In this document: in pieces, positions 11,491-22,928 of the stretch
Layout of the letters: every line of letters starts with the position of its first letter
Numbering within the stretch: the stretch's first letter is position 1
NCBI GenBank assembly: GCA_958510825.1
Contig: OY294044.1
Span: forward strand, 70,754,095 to 70,818,094
Reading direction: 5' to 3'
Source of the DNA: Brachypterus glaber
Taxonomy: Eukaryota > Arthropoda > Insecta > Coleoptera > Kateretidae
DNA: 64,000 nucleotides
Made by a program: the position numbers and the translations under genes
The notes under the pieces: generated by a model
Database searches by the model: none
Seen by the model: the letters and a program-made list of their open reading frames with translations, nothing else
What the model was told of the DNA's origin: nothing

Positions 11491-11870
11491 TTGTGTTCTT
11501 ATTTTACACACATATATTTTTTATATATATTTTTTTCAGGTATTATTTTTTATTTTAAGTATTTTATTTCTTTCAGGTACTATTATTTTCTTTTATGCAT
11601 TATATCACTGCGTTAAAATGATAAGGTTCTATGTTCTATAGATACCCCATAATGAAGAACTATATTTATTATATACTCTATTGTGTTGTTTGTGTTCTTA
11701 TTTTACACACATATATTTTTTTTATGTATATTTTTTTTTCAGGTATTATTTTTTATCTCAGGTATTTTATTTGTTTCAGGTACTATTATTTTCTTTTAGG
11801 CATAATATAACTGGGTTAAAATGATAAGGTTCTATGTTCTATAGAAACCCCATAATGAAGAACTATATTA
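11491..11870. repeat. tandem duplication, 199-bp period, rich in TTTTTTCAGGTA
   Basis: The units at 11491-11675 and 11690-11870 share TTGTGTTCTTATTTTACACA, GGTTCTATGTTCTATAGA and CCCCATAATGAAGAACTATA. Each contains two or three polypyrimidine-CAGGTA motifs. Further such motifs continue to 12241. Confidence 0.85.
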
Positions 11871-12660
11871 TACAATGTTGGTTTTATTATTTTCTTTTTT
11901 TCAGATAATGCTATATAATATATAGCCTATATTGTGCATTAGGTATTTTTTGAAAAAAAAAAGTGTTCTTAGGTTAAATATTCTAAACATTTATTTTTTT
12001 TTCAGGTATTAATTACATTATAATGTAATATTAGTTTTTATTTGAATGTTTACTAGGTATATTAATATTTTTTAATTGTTAAGGATATTGTTTATAATAA
12101 TTTTGGTTATATTTATGTATATTTTTTTCAGGATATAAGTGTTTTTTATTTATAATATTATTTTATGTATTTTTTTTATATGTTTTATAGGATATTTTCG
12201 TTGATTATATTTTTTTCAGGTATTTATTTTTTTTTACAGGTAAAAATACAATTTTAATCTACAATCAGATTAAAATTATAGGATAGTTACATATTGTTTT
12301 ATGCAAAAATACGCTAGGTATATTAACTGTAGGTTTTTGGAAGTTTATAGGCCTATAAACATAAACATTAAGGATAATATCCTTAATATAATAACATAGT
12401 ATGTTTTTTAAGGTAGCATGGGGCGTGTAGAATAACCTGAGGTAGACTAATACTAATATGTAAATATTATTTATTTCAGATATATCAGAAAGAAGGATTT
12501 AATTAAAGTTTTAATTTTTATATATAATGTGTTATTTTATTTTATAGATCTTTGAAGGACAACTTTTACAGACAGTGTAATCAGAACTTGTAAGGTTCCT
12601 TAAGGTAAAATTGACAGCTAGTAACAGTAAGTTTTTTTAAGGTTAAGGTTTTTTCTTTCA

Positions 12661-12720
12661 ATTCAAGCCAAGCCAATTTCCCCCACCCGGGAAACGAACC
12701 CGGGTTGTTGGCATAGTTTC
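12661..12720 (-). repeat. tRNA-like remnant (SINE head or degraded tRNA)
   Basis: On the minus strand CTATGCCAACAACCCGGGTT and CGTTTCCCGGGTGGGGG contain a GGGTTCGTTTCCCGGG T-arm-like stem with a box-B-like GGTTCGTTTCC. No full cloverleaf can be folded by eye and the 5' half is missing. Confidence 0.35.
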
Positions 12721-12762
12721 CCCTAGGTTTAATTTAGTATATAGTTAGATAGCCAAATTCCG

Positions 12763-12925
12763 CACCAATTCCCTTAAGGGGGAATGGATAGGCAGGGTTA
12801 CACGAACAGGTAGTCAATATCAGCAAAAATTCCCTCAAGGGGGAATGAATAGGTAGGGTTACACGCACAGGTTGTCAATATCCGCAAAAATTCCCTCAAG
12901 GGGGAAAGGATAACCGCGAACAAAA
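12763..12925. repeat. tandem minisatellite, about 61-bp period, 2.6 copies
   Basis: Units contain AATTCCCTCAAGGGGGAATG, TAGGTAGGGTTACACG and CAGGTTGTCAATATC. The CCCTCAAGGGGG part forms a small stem in each unit. Two overlapping minus-strand frames of 88 codons are produced by this repeat. Confidence 0.85.
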
Positions 12926-13906
12926 GACAAAGGAACAGACGGACATTTGAGGTGTTCTCTCTGGAAGGTCGACTTTTTCCCATACACGCCAGATATCTCG
13001 AAAGAGAGAGTATTACCAACCCTGACATCGGTGAGACCGAACTTACAAAGTGGGCAGTTGTCATATATATGGGTTAGGTATATATAGTGTATGTTAAATT
13101 GTCGCCTGACGAGATTATACTCCACGTGTATAGGCCTACTGAGGGATCCTTAGAGGGGAACTGAGGTTTTCTCACTGGGGAACGGCACGTTAACCGTAAC
13201 GTATGTCTATCTGTCTGTCTATCTTTTTGTCTTATGGTATGTAAACCTTATAATTATAAGTCAACTTTTGAATGTAATATCGGTTTTTAAATATTCTTTC
13301 GCTAAGCAGATTGAATTTCTTTTTAAATAATAGTATATTTCAAACCTAATAAGAAAATTAAACATCATTATATCACCATAGAGTCCCTTTTCAAATTAAA
13401 CATCAAAATTTTTAGGATTGGCAATGCATTTTACCGGGAAAACGCCATGATTGAAACTCTCCTGCATAATACCATTTATGATTAAGCTTTCCTCTAGAGG
13501 AAATAAACAATATTTCATTTTATGATATTGAACTTTCTGAAATGCAATAGTTGATTATATTGACTAGCCATATAGTCCGAAAAACGTATTTCAAATTAAA
13601 TAAAGTGATTATTTTTCTTAAGCAAGGGACTTCCCTTATAGAAATTTACGTTAAAACCACTTTACCTAACGTTAGGAGAATGTTTTTTCTGTATCATTAG
13701 GGATCTATTACTAAAACAACGTTTATCTAACGTCATAAACCCAATATACTTATACTTTTGGACTTTTCAACCAAATATTTTTATTCAGTTTAGTCGGCAA
13801 GCTGGTGACCATTTATTCTTTTTTTTATATATATTTGGGCCTACGCGTTTATTATACAGTTAATGTCGCGATAACCCGAATGTTCTATACTCCGAATGAG
13901 GCAGTA

Positions 13907-13993
13907 ATGAAATTCGGACTTCAAAGTACATGCATGTATGAGGCAGTAATCCGAACAATGAAATTCGGACTTCAAAGTACATGCATGTATGTT
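13907..13993. repeat. direct repeat, 35-bp unit twice
   Basis: AATGAAATTCGGACTTCAAA followed by GTACATGCATGTATG occurs at 13907-13942 and again at 13958-13993. Short frames that cross it on both strands are not genes. Confidence 0.8.
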
Positions 13994-14039
13994 TCACTGT
14001 TCGGTTTTCCGCATAATTCAGATTATAATCTTCGATAAT

Positions 14040-14930
14040 TATTGAAAATTTACATAATTTTGGTATCAAATTACAGGTACACTTGGAACTAAAAAAAAGT
14101 ACTACATCACTGGACCTGGAGGTACACCAAATTTTTAAAATTTTAAGTGTTTCAAGTGATTTACTGACCATGAAATTTTTAGGGTTATGTACATTGTCAG
14201 TGGATTTAAAAACGGTATAGAACACATTCATTTCTCGTAAAATATATTCCTATTTGTACAATTTATAGAAATATATAGAACTAAAAAATAATAACAGAAA
14301 TAAAAATATATAATTAATAAAATAACGAAAAGCAATAAGGTACCTTATTTAATAGCAGTTAAAACTTTAAAGGACCACAAATCTTCATTCCTATATATTT
14401 TAGCTCTGAATCTCTAATTTCTCGACCATTTTCCTTATTAGCCCCAAAATATATTGTTAAAATTGATTTTTGTTGCTGGCTTAAGTGTTGCATGTTGACT
14501 CATTTGACACAACTATGTGTCGAACAAGATGACTATTACATTTAGTTTTATATAACTCTGACTTAGTTAGGTCCTGAATTGACTTTAGTGGCAAGTTAGA
14601 TTTAAATGGTACAATTTTTGGGTGTAGTACTTTTTAAAGATCGCAACTGTACGAAACAGGCAACGCTTGGTTTCATCCAGCGCCGTTCCCTGCATTAGAT
14701 GGCTCATACCTTTTTTATGCACGCGCAATGTACGAGCTCTATTAACGCAAGATATAAAGCAAGTATTTTCGCAGGAACTAAGTAATGATAAACGTTATAT
14801 TAATATAAGACCTAAATGTTAGGTTACCAACGTTAGGAACCGGGACATATATTACAAATTATACATTACAACTACGTCGGGATAACGTTCTTCTAATGTA
14901 AAATTTCTACTAGAGATATTTACAAAGACA
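14040..14930. other. intron sequence with nothing recognised
   Basis: I see no coding motif, inverted repeat or tandem array here beyond AT-rich single-copy-looking sequence. Confidence 0.45.
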
Positions 14931-14974
14931 CAAGGGCGTAGATCTTTTTTTTCTATGGAGGGGGGTAACACCCA

Positions 14975-15240
14975 GGGCCGGCCGTTCAAGCCTCAAATTT
15001 GGCGCCCCTAGCAAAAGAAAAAACACCCTAAAATAAAGCTTTGTGCGCCTACAAAAAAATTGCCCCCCAAAAAATGCCATCAAGAAAAAAAGCTTTGTCC
15101 CTGACGGTTTCTACCAAACGTGGCGCCCCTACAAAAAAAATGTCGGCGCCCAAAAAAATACTCTAAGACAAATGCTTTGTCCCTGACGGTTTCTACCAAA
15201 CTTGGCGCCCTGCAAACAAAATTGGCGCCCACACCTATGG
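14975..15240. repeat. tandem repeat with TTTGTCCCTGACGGTTTCTA
   Basis: Two to three imperfect units of about 93 bp share GCTTTGTCCCTGACGGTTTC, TACCAAAC and TGGCGCCC. A related single copy on the other strand is at 26491-26535 (ACCGTCAGGGACAAAGC). The array ends in a G run and a C run at about 15238-15275. Confidence 0.8.
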
Positions 15241-15578
15241 GGGGGGGGTAATTACCCCCATTACCCCCCCCCCTCATATATGCCCTTGCTTTTATACAAA
15301 AAAAATATTAAACTAAATAATGAATTAGGCAAAATGCAGTTATTCAAAATTTTGATTTTGAGGACCTCTTTTTTTAGGTTCAGAGATTCAGAAGGAGACT
15401 TTTATATAGTGGTACCATAAACCATAATAACTATATAAAAGGTACATGCGCGATCATACTGGGGTCCTTACCTTATGACCCCGCCCCATAAAAAAATATA
15501 ATTATAACAATTCCAGAATCGTGTAGAATCGCCTCTTAAATTTCTCGAACTTATTTCTGAATAGTTAATAATATTTAC

Positions 15579-15802
15579 CTCTAATTCATTCGGTTTGTTC
15601 AACAGGCAGATACCGTTTCCGGTCCTTAGTCTGTCAATATAATCCGAACGGCTGCACTCGGAAAATTTATAGGGTTGCACGTTGTCCAGACCCACTATCG
15701 CTTGGGCCATGATACAACCATGCCAGTCCCTGCAAAAACATTCCTCCCGGCCATCATCATGGCCCATCCCGATGTTGTGGCCTATCATATGGGCCATTGT
15801 GC
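15579..15802 (-). CDS. mmd: ADAM-family protein, exon with degenerate zinc-binding motif (predicted protease-dead)
   Basis: The exon is 224 nt with a TTTTTCAG acceptor and a GTAAAT donor. It joins in phase to the previous exon and ends on a codon boundary. It reads TMAHMIGHNIGMGHDDGREE, then CFCRDWHGCIMAQAIVG, and ends KPNELE. The ADAM zinc signature is HExxHxxGxxHD. Here the three histidines, the glycine and the aspartate are kept, but the catalytic glutamate is methionine (codon at 15788-15786). The Met-turn methionine (GCIMA) is present. GAA or GAG to ATG needs at least two base changes, so a single sequencing error does not explain it. Several ADAMs (the ADAM11/22/23 type, and as I recall the fly mind-meld protein) are inactive in this way and act as adhesion or signalling receptors. 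The cell-surface role is inferred from family knowledge. Confidence 0.93.
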
Positions 15803-16046
15803 CTGAAAAATTGGTATTACTATTAATTTGTATTAAATTTAAAAGTAATTTAAGAAACTTAACGGGCCTTTCTACCTTCAAATTTTAAATAAATTTAGTT
15901 TTAAACATTTTTTTTATATAGAAAGAAAAAATATATAATTGTGAAATTGGTTAGGTATGTTTATTTATTTTAAAGAATACAAATTGTTTTGTTTCTTTAT
16001 AGAATACAATTTTTTTTTTTAGATTTTTTAAGTTCAATTTTTGCCA

Positions 16047-16232
16047 TGATTCCGGAAATTTGGATTGACTAAAAAAATGGGATATTATTCAGTATTGAAG
16101 TCACTATAGTCCTATCTAATAATTTTTTTTGTTATTTTATGGCCAAAAAAATCTCTTCTAGATAGGGCTATAGCGACTTCAATACTGAATAATATAACGT
16201 TTTTTTTAAGTCAGTCCAAAGGGCCGGAATCA
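16047..16232. repeat. hairpin element with TGATTCCGG ends
   Basis: TGATTCCGGAAATTTGGATT faces the inverse at 16205-16232, and TATTATTCAGTATTGAAGTC with its inverse forms the inner stem. The loop is about 25 bp. The minus-strand frame at 16211-16402 overlaps its edge and is not a gene. Confidence 0.8.
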
Positions 16233-16586
16233 CGGCGACTACCATATTTGATGTTTTTTTGTATTCTTCTTTTTATATTTAAAAATATAAATAAAAAAAA
16301 ACAAAATATCTTTAAAATTTGAAGGTATAAAGACCCATTAACGATAAAAATAAAACTGTGACTAATTAGTTTAAAAAAAAAACCTTTTGTCCCAGAATCC
16401 AAAATACTTTTAAGTTAAAACACAATACTCCTCTGAATAGCTAAAAATAGTTTTTTGCACGATCGGCTAATTTGACGTGTTTACTAGCCTACTTATGACA
16501 CCAGTAGGTTATGTTTACAAATTGCTGATCGGTAAGTAAATTACTTACCGATCGGGAGGCGGTAAGAAAATAATAATCTAATTTTT

Positions 16587-17002
16587 AATTTTTAAAGCTT
16601 TTAAACTATTTTCATACTGATCTTTGGATTTTTCGGGTATAATCTTATATTCCACGAACCTTAAAGCTCAAAGTTGTTATCTTGAAGCAATTTTTACAAA
16701 AAAATGTTTATTTTACAAAGATATTAATGGGAACACAGTACCCTAGATAAGATAAACAAACATAGGATAAACAAACGTCAAACATAATTAGAAATTTAGC
16801 ATTGTTTATTATACGTAGCAACCCGTTGTTAGGGTTAAATTTTATTAAAGGTACTGACTTGATTTTGGCAATAAAATAAATTTTACATTTTAATTTCACT
16901 TTTATAAATCTTATTTTATTTTATTTATTTACTTGAAATTATTTTGTTAAGTCGTGCGAAAAATGTAATAAGCATCACTGCCATTAAGTGCTTTACCGGT
17001 CA
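16587..17002. repeat. 416-bp repeat, first copy
   Basis: This copy matches 20531-20944. To its right the TTAAGTGCTTTACCGGT end faces an inverted ACCGGTAAAATGCACTTAA at about 17045-17064, so this copy may be part of a larger hairpin element. No terminal repeats define it cleanly. A Helitron-like or gene-conversion origin cannot be distinguished. Confidence 0.7.
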
Positions 17003-17860
17003 CGGATAGTATTGGTGATTTCGACTTCGTCTCAACCTCCAAAATAATCCTCAACCGGTAAAATGCACTTAAATTACTATTTATAAAAACTGTTTATCTT
17101 TTTTTTCTGGTTTCTTCCACTAAAGATTCAAAATTTAATTAAAAAAAATTGTGTAAGGACGAAAATCCTTAAGGATTAACATAATTATGTTTCAGTTATT
17201 TCAATACAATACAAAATAATCATTAAAGTAAAGACCGTTCGAAATATAGTTTTGTTTTCCGGAATACGGCGACAATGATCACTAATTTTAAACAGAATAT
17301 TACCAAATGCTAATTAAAAAATACATACTAGAAATGAACCAAGCCAAAATAAAGAAAATTGGGAAAATGATTTGGCTTGGAGGATTATATTATTATTATA
17401 GTCAGATGGAGATGAAAAGCTTATAGATATATAAATTAAAAAGTCCGAACTAACTTAAAGTAAAAGTAAAATAGTTTTCGCTTTAAAATTTGGTAGTACA
17501 GGATTGGGACTGATGCTCATTATATCTACTAAAATTGAAAAGACTATCAACACCCACAACATTTTAACTCAATAGGACACTATTCAAGTTCAAATTATCA
17601 AACATTATTCGTTTTCTTCGATGAATGAACCTACAGGTTAATTTATTTGAGCTTAAATATGAATAAATTAGACTAAAATTCTCTAATAGTATCAAAATAA
17701 TGATAATTAGGCTTTAAATCTCAACTTTTATTTGGAAGTAATTACTTAATCCTTATCTGGATATCACTTAGCTGGTTGATTGCAAACCCTACTTTCAAAA
17801 TTAAACGCGTATAAAATAATTAAAACCATTATTAAGGTAAGAAACTTTCTCCAAACTTAC

Positions 17861-18094
17861 CTGCTAAAAGGTGGGGCTCATAGGTGTTAATGTCAACGCT
17901 GATTCCCACCGATTTCGACGTGCAAACTGTGGCCGGGACCGCCATTCCGGCCTCCCCACCGGCAAATAATTCCCCCGTCAGAAGTTGTGTCGTGTCCTTA
18001 TCTACTTTGAACAATTTTCGCGACGTGTAATCGTTAAAATTCGATAAGGCCTTTTCTATGTCTTGGTTACGGTCTAATTGTGCCTGGTTTCCAC
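17861..18094 (-). CDS. mmd: ADAM-family protein, middle exon of the metalloprotease domain
   Basis: The exon is 234 nt, bounded by a TTTCAG acceptor and a GTAAGT donor on the minus strand. It starts in phase with the 31257-30939 exon (G|GT glycine) and again leaves one spare base. It translates as GNQAQLDRNQDIEKALSNF, then NDYTSRKLFKVDKDTTQLLT, then GEAGMAVPATVCTSKSVGIS, ending at YEPHLLAG. This is the central part of an ADAM catalytic domain: the helix and strand region that precedes the zinc-binding helix. The SVGISVDINTYEP stretch directly precedes the TMAH zinc motif, as in other ADAMs, so no coding sequence is missing between this exon and the next. The intron upstream is about 12.8 kb and full of transposons; the intron downstream is 2,058 bp. 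Confidence 0.9.
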
Positions 18095-18169
18095 CTGAAA
18101 TTTTAATTAATTCATTGTTAGATTATCCACAAACATCTTGAGGTTTTCTACATAATTAATAATGGGGTA

Positions 18170-20073
18170 CACGGTTCGCAAAAAAGGTCAAATAAAATAA
18201 AAAATTTCCCAAGAACTTTGTAAATAAAATTTGATTCCTGGCCCTTTCCTTAAATAGGAAAAGCAAAAATTAAAAAATTTCAACGACAAAATTTTTTTTA
18301 TCGCACTTTTTTGTTTTGAGTATTATAAAATAGATACAGGCTGATTTATAATTTTCCCAATTCACCAATATTTGCTAGTTTACTTTTTTCTGCTTAAACG
18401 TTTTACCTGTAACTCAAAAATTAAATTTTAAATAATATCTAACAAATAGGACCCCCTTGGGGGGCCTTAAAAAGGACGAAAGCCTAAATTTTCTTGGGTT
18501 TATCTTGTATGCTCTATTTATATACCAATATAAGCTATTCTAGTAGTATATTAAATATTTTTTTTAAATAGGGGCCTTTGGGGGTCTTGAGCCAATTTTC
18601 AGATTTTTTTTAGAATTTTAATGTACAAAAAATATTATAATATTGTAAATATTTTCTAGTTATTGTTTAAAATGTGGGTTTGGGGGTTAATTATTATATA
18701 ATATATAATATATATTATTATATATTATATTATATTATTATTATTATATATTAATATAAAAAAGATATATAATAATAATTTTATTATGTACGCTTACGTG
18801 TCAAATTTGGTTTATACTTCTCCTGAAAGTGGTTAAAGAAGTCTCTTATAAGAGACTTACTATATCTAATAATTATACATACATAATTATGTACATAATA
18901 TTTCTATAATACATTATGCCTAAAACTTTAAAATCTCTACTTTCGGCTTAAAGAAGAGATATCAGACGATCGGAAGAAAAAGAAAAAACATTTTAAAACT
19001 TAAGTACTTTACAAATCAATTTTTTTTGAAAGGTTTGGAGGTTTTTTTTAATTCCAGAGGAAAGGCAATAAATTAAAAGCAAATAAAATTATAAGTGGAA
19101 ATTATATTTAGTATTAAACAAAATTGAAATATAAAAGTACAGAAAAAATAAAAGCAAAAATTTAATTAATTAATGAATTAAAAAATCCCTTCAAACCTTT
19201 CAAAAAAAAATTGATTTGTAAAGTAAGTTTTAAAATGTTTTTTCTTTTCCTTCCGATCGTCTGATATCTCTTCTTTAAGCCGAAAGTAGAGATTTTAAAG
19301 TTTTAGGCATAATATATTATAGAAATATTATGTACATAATTATGTATGTATAATTATTAGATATAGTAAGTCTCTTATAAGAGACTTCTTTAACAACTTT
19401 CAGGAGAAATATAAACCAAATTTGACACGTACGCGTACATAATAATATTATTATTATATATCTTTTTTATATTAATATATAATAATAAAAATAATATATA
19501 ATATAATATATAATAATATATATTATATATTATATAATAATTAACCCCCAAACCGACATTTTAAACAATATCTAGAAAATATTTATAATATTATAATATT
19601 TTTTGTACATTAAAATTCTAAAAAAAAACTGAAAATTAGCTCAAGACCCCCCAAAGCCCCTATTTAAAAAAAATATTTAATATACTACTAGAATAGCTTA
19701 TATTGGTATATAAATAGAGCATACAAGATATACCCAAGAAAATTTAAAAATTTAGGCTTTCGTCCTCTTTAAGACCCCCCAAGGGGGTCCTATTTGTTAG
19801 ATATTATTTAAAATTTAATTTTTGAGTTACAGGTAAAACGTTTAAGCAGAAAAAAGTAAACTGTAGCAAATATTGGTGAATTGGGAAAATTATAAATCAG
19901 CGTGTATCTATTTTATAATACTCTAAACAAAAAAGTGCGATAAAAAAAAAATTTTGTAGTTGAAATTTTTTAATTTTTACTTTTCCTATTTAAGGAAAGG
20001 GCCAGGAATCAAATTTTATTTACAAAGTTCTTGGGCAATTTTTTATTTTATTTGACCTTTTTTGCGAAACGTG
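18170..20073. mobile_element. 1.9-kb foldback element with CACG ends and GGTA target duplication
   Basis: Two arms of roughly 850-880 bp (18170 to about 19045, and about 19185 to 20073) are inverted copies with about 95% identity, separated by a loop of about 140 bp. The outer ends read CACGGTTCGCAAAAAAGGTC and, inverted, CACGTTTCGCAAAAAAGGTC. GGTA is duplicated at 18166-18169 and 20074-20077. The target is a 93-bp tandem repeat whose intact copies show the empty site (GGGGTAGTC). No coding sequence is found inside; the arms contain TA-rich microsatellite. Confidence 0.88.
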
Positions 20074-20318
20074 GGTAGTCTTTAGACAAAATCCTTTAAA
20101 TTCGGTTTAGGATTTGTATCCTAGTTTTTACAAACATCTTGAGGTTTTCTACATATTTAATAATGGGGTAGTCTTTAAACAAAATCCTTAAATTCTGTTT
20201 AGGATTTGTATCCTAGTTTTTACAAACATCTTGAGGTTTTCTACATATTTAATAATGGGGTAGTCTTTAAACAAAATCCTGAAATTCTGTTTAGGATTTG
20301 TATCCTAGTTTTTACAAT
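20074..20318. repeat. tandem repeat, 92-93 bp period, about 2.6 copies
   Basis: Units start GGTAGTCTTTAAACAAAATC at 20074, 20167 and 20259 and share TTTAGGATTTGTATCCTAG and ACATCTTGAGGTTTTCTAC. Part of another unit lies at 18128-18169, on the other side of the foldback element that split the array. The GGATTTGTATCC core is itself partly palindromic. Confidence 0.88.
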
Positions 20319-20339
20319 TTTTATTATAATATAATACAA

Positions 20340-21484
20340 TTATAAATTTGTAGACATACAAAAAGCATTTGATAGTCTACCATGGGAACTAATATGGAGA
20401 GTGCTACGAGAAAAAGGAGTATGTGAAGAGTTAATTGAAGCTATTAAAGCTATATATAAAAACTGTAGGAATTATGTCAGATGCAATAACATGACTTCTA
20501 AGATATTTACAACCACCAAAGGAGTAAGGCAATTTTTAAAGCTTTTAAACTATTTTCATACTGATCTTTGGATTTTTCGGGTATAATCTTATATTCCACG
20601 AACCTTAAAGCTCAAAGTTGTTATCTTGAAGCAATTTTTACAAAAAAATGTTTATTTTACAAAGATATTAATTGGAACACAGTACCCTAGATAAGATAAA
20701 CAAACATAGGATAAACAAACGTCAAACATAATTAGAAATTTAGCATTGTTTATTATACGTAGCAACCCGTTGTTAGGGTTAAATTTTATTAAAGGTACTG
20801 ACTTGATTTTGGCAATAAAATAAATTTTACATTTTAATTTCACTTTTATAAATCTTATTTTATTTTATTTATTTACTTGAAATTATTTTGTTAAGTCGTG
20901 CGAAAAATAATAAGCATCACTGCCATTAAGTGCTTTACCGGTCAAGGATTGCGTCAGCCACAAAGGCGTATTATTCTATGAGTTCTTTTTTTGGGCATAA
21001 GGAAATTAGTAAAATATCAAAAGTGCGTGTCTTTCAAAGTGTTCTTGTCCCAATTTTATTGTATGGAAGTGAGTCATGGGTGTTATCAGAGAAGCAAAAG
21101 TCGAAAGTGCAAGCTTTGGAGATGAAAGTATTGAGGAGAATTGAAGTTGTGACCAGAAGAGATAGAATAAGAAATGAAGAAATAAGAAGATTAGGCGTGA
21201 AATCGGTTTTGGAAAAAATAGAGAGTAACTTACTACGATGGTTTGGACACCTAGTGCGTATGACGGAAGATAGGATAGTGAAAAAAGTGTGGGAGATGGG
21301 TGTGTATGGAAAAAGAAGCAGAGGGAGGCCAAGAAAGAAGTGGAACGAGTGCGTGTCTGAGATACTAGAGAAAAAGGACCTTACCTGGGGCAACGCTATA
21401 CAAGTTGCTAGAAATAGACAGGAGTGGAGGAAAATACACCAGGCAGCAGCTCCAGCACGTATGGGTGCACCTCGACACCCATAA
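20340..21484 (+). pseudogene. non-LTR retrotransposon reverse transcriptase, middle replaced by another repeat
   Basis: The forward frame opens at about 20347 with VDIQKAFDSLPWELIWRVLR and goes through RNYVRCNNMTSKIFTTTKGV to RQ at 20530. After a 414-bp unrelated repeat it resumes at about 20946 with RIASATKAYYSMSS, YGSESWVLSEKQKSK, LLRWFGHLVRM, RGRPRKKWNECV and stops after GAPRHP at 21484. The part that would hold the active-site YADD, about 150 residues, is gone. The family is the endonuclease-reverse transcriptase type common in insects. The 3' end shows a TAAGTAAGTAA tail. Confidence 0.8.
20531..20944. repeat. 414-bp repeat, second copy, sitting inside a reverse transcriptase
   Basis: This stretch is nearly identical to 16587-17002, with a 2-bp gap and very few substitutions. 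It begins AATTTTTAAAGCTTTTAAAC and ends GCTTTACCGGTCA. A 63-codon open frame on its minus strand is the same in both copies but has no recognisable domain. It lies exactly at the point where the surrounding reverse transcriptase lost its active-site region. Confidence 0.85.
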
Positions 21485-22928
21485 AGGGTACAAGAGGTCG
21501 AGATTAAGTAAGTAACAATTATAAATTTTAAAGTACTAGATATAAATTGGGACCTACCACAAAGTGGTAGTATACCTACAAGAAATGTTATGTTCATTAT
21601 CAACGTAAAAAGTTTAACTTTGCAGATAATAGTTACAGAGTTTTCATACCGATAATCCCCAGGATAATTTTAATCTACAAAGTTTTTAAATTAGAAAAAA
21701 TTGGTGAAAAATTAGTTAGTTAGGAAAATTAATTAGGGAAATAGCAATAATTCCTGAAAATGGGGTGGATTATTACAATAAATTATTATTATTATTTTTA
21801 TTATTATAAGTATATTTAGGCTGTGTATTACACAGTGTGTAATACAGCTTACATATCTAGCTGTACTCGTATACTTCCACTAAAGTTCTAAAACTATGAG
21901 AGCTAGTGTGGAATTAGTAGAAAAATCAGGGGAATTAATTGAAAATTTAGTTGAAGAATTAGTTGGGGTATTAAAAGTTGGTGTACACAACTTTTTTTTT
22001 AATAACCGTAGTACAGTACCAAAACTAACTAACTAAGTAAAAAAAAAACAATACGAGTACATCTGTTAAAGAATCTCCTCAATATTCTTATACTACAGTC
22101 ATCATCACCATAGTCATCGTACTGTACAATGTTCATTAAGGTCATTTGATCAATTGTTACCTTGTCGACTATTATGGTGGTTAGCCGGTTGGCTTTTTAG
22201 AAGTTCTCACCTAAACCGGCCAATCACCATAAAACTACTACTACTAATACACCAAGTAGACAAAGCCAGAACCAACCGATTGAATGACCGTACTGTAAAA
22301 TGTACACCTATGTAGAGTGTACAAGGTATAATTTGAAATAGACGCCACAATTATTCTTAGTTACATATGAAAGTTATTAAGTTGGGGTTTATTAATAATT
22401 GAATAACTCGTTAGTTTAGAGTGATGTTAACAGTTTTAAAATTTAACCTCTACATGTGCCACTTGTTTATATTCTGAAAGTTTGTGTATGTATATACTAA
22501 TTGAAACATATAAAACTTTTAATTAACCAGATTTAACACCCAACGTATACATTTAGTTAAGCTAAACATTAGTTAAATAAATATTAATTTACCCTTTATC
22601 TCAATGGAAATAAGAGACCTTTAGTTAGGTAACTAAAAAATAATTCTGTCTAGGATATAAAAATACTTTCCCCAAAAAGCTGATAGAACCAGACACAAAA
22701 TATATAAAATATTTATCAAGGTTACACCCCAATTTGCAAGGGTCCTTTCTTCTTTTAATAAAATGTCTCAATTTTTTTTTCGTGTTATCTGATAAGGTGG
22801 GGGAGAAAAAATTAAAATATATTACACGTTTTTGCATATAATTTACTTCATGTTATTAATGCATGCATGTCATTATAATCTTCGAAGTAAATAATATACA
22901 TGTATTATCTATGTTATTACAGATAATA

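Noticed and set aside
12661..12720. Functional tRNA gene
   Set aside because: Only a T-arm-like stem is visible; the acceptor, D and anticodon arms cannot be assembled.
12798..13125. Two overlapping 88-codon minus-strand frames
   Set aside because: Both end in the 61-bp tandem repeat and are shifted copies of it.
13805..14231. Frames of 77 and 123 codons on opposite strands
   Set aside because: They contain the 35-bp direct repeat twice and show no domain or codon pattern.
20074..20318. CRISPR-like array
   Set aside because: The 93-bp units are contiguous with no unique spacers, and the context is eukaryotic.
16708..20843. Identical 63-codon frames at 16708-16899 and 20652-20843
   Set aside because: The identity comes from the recent duplication of a non-coding repeat; the sequence has no recognisable domain and no selection can be judged from two identical copies.
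21006..21603. Minus-strand frames of 108 and 189 codons
   Set aside because: They are antisense shadows of the reverse transcriptase fragment at 20946-21484.
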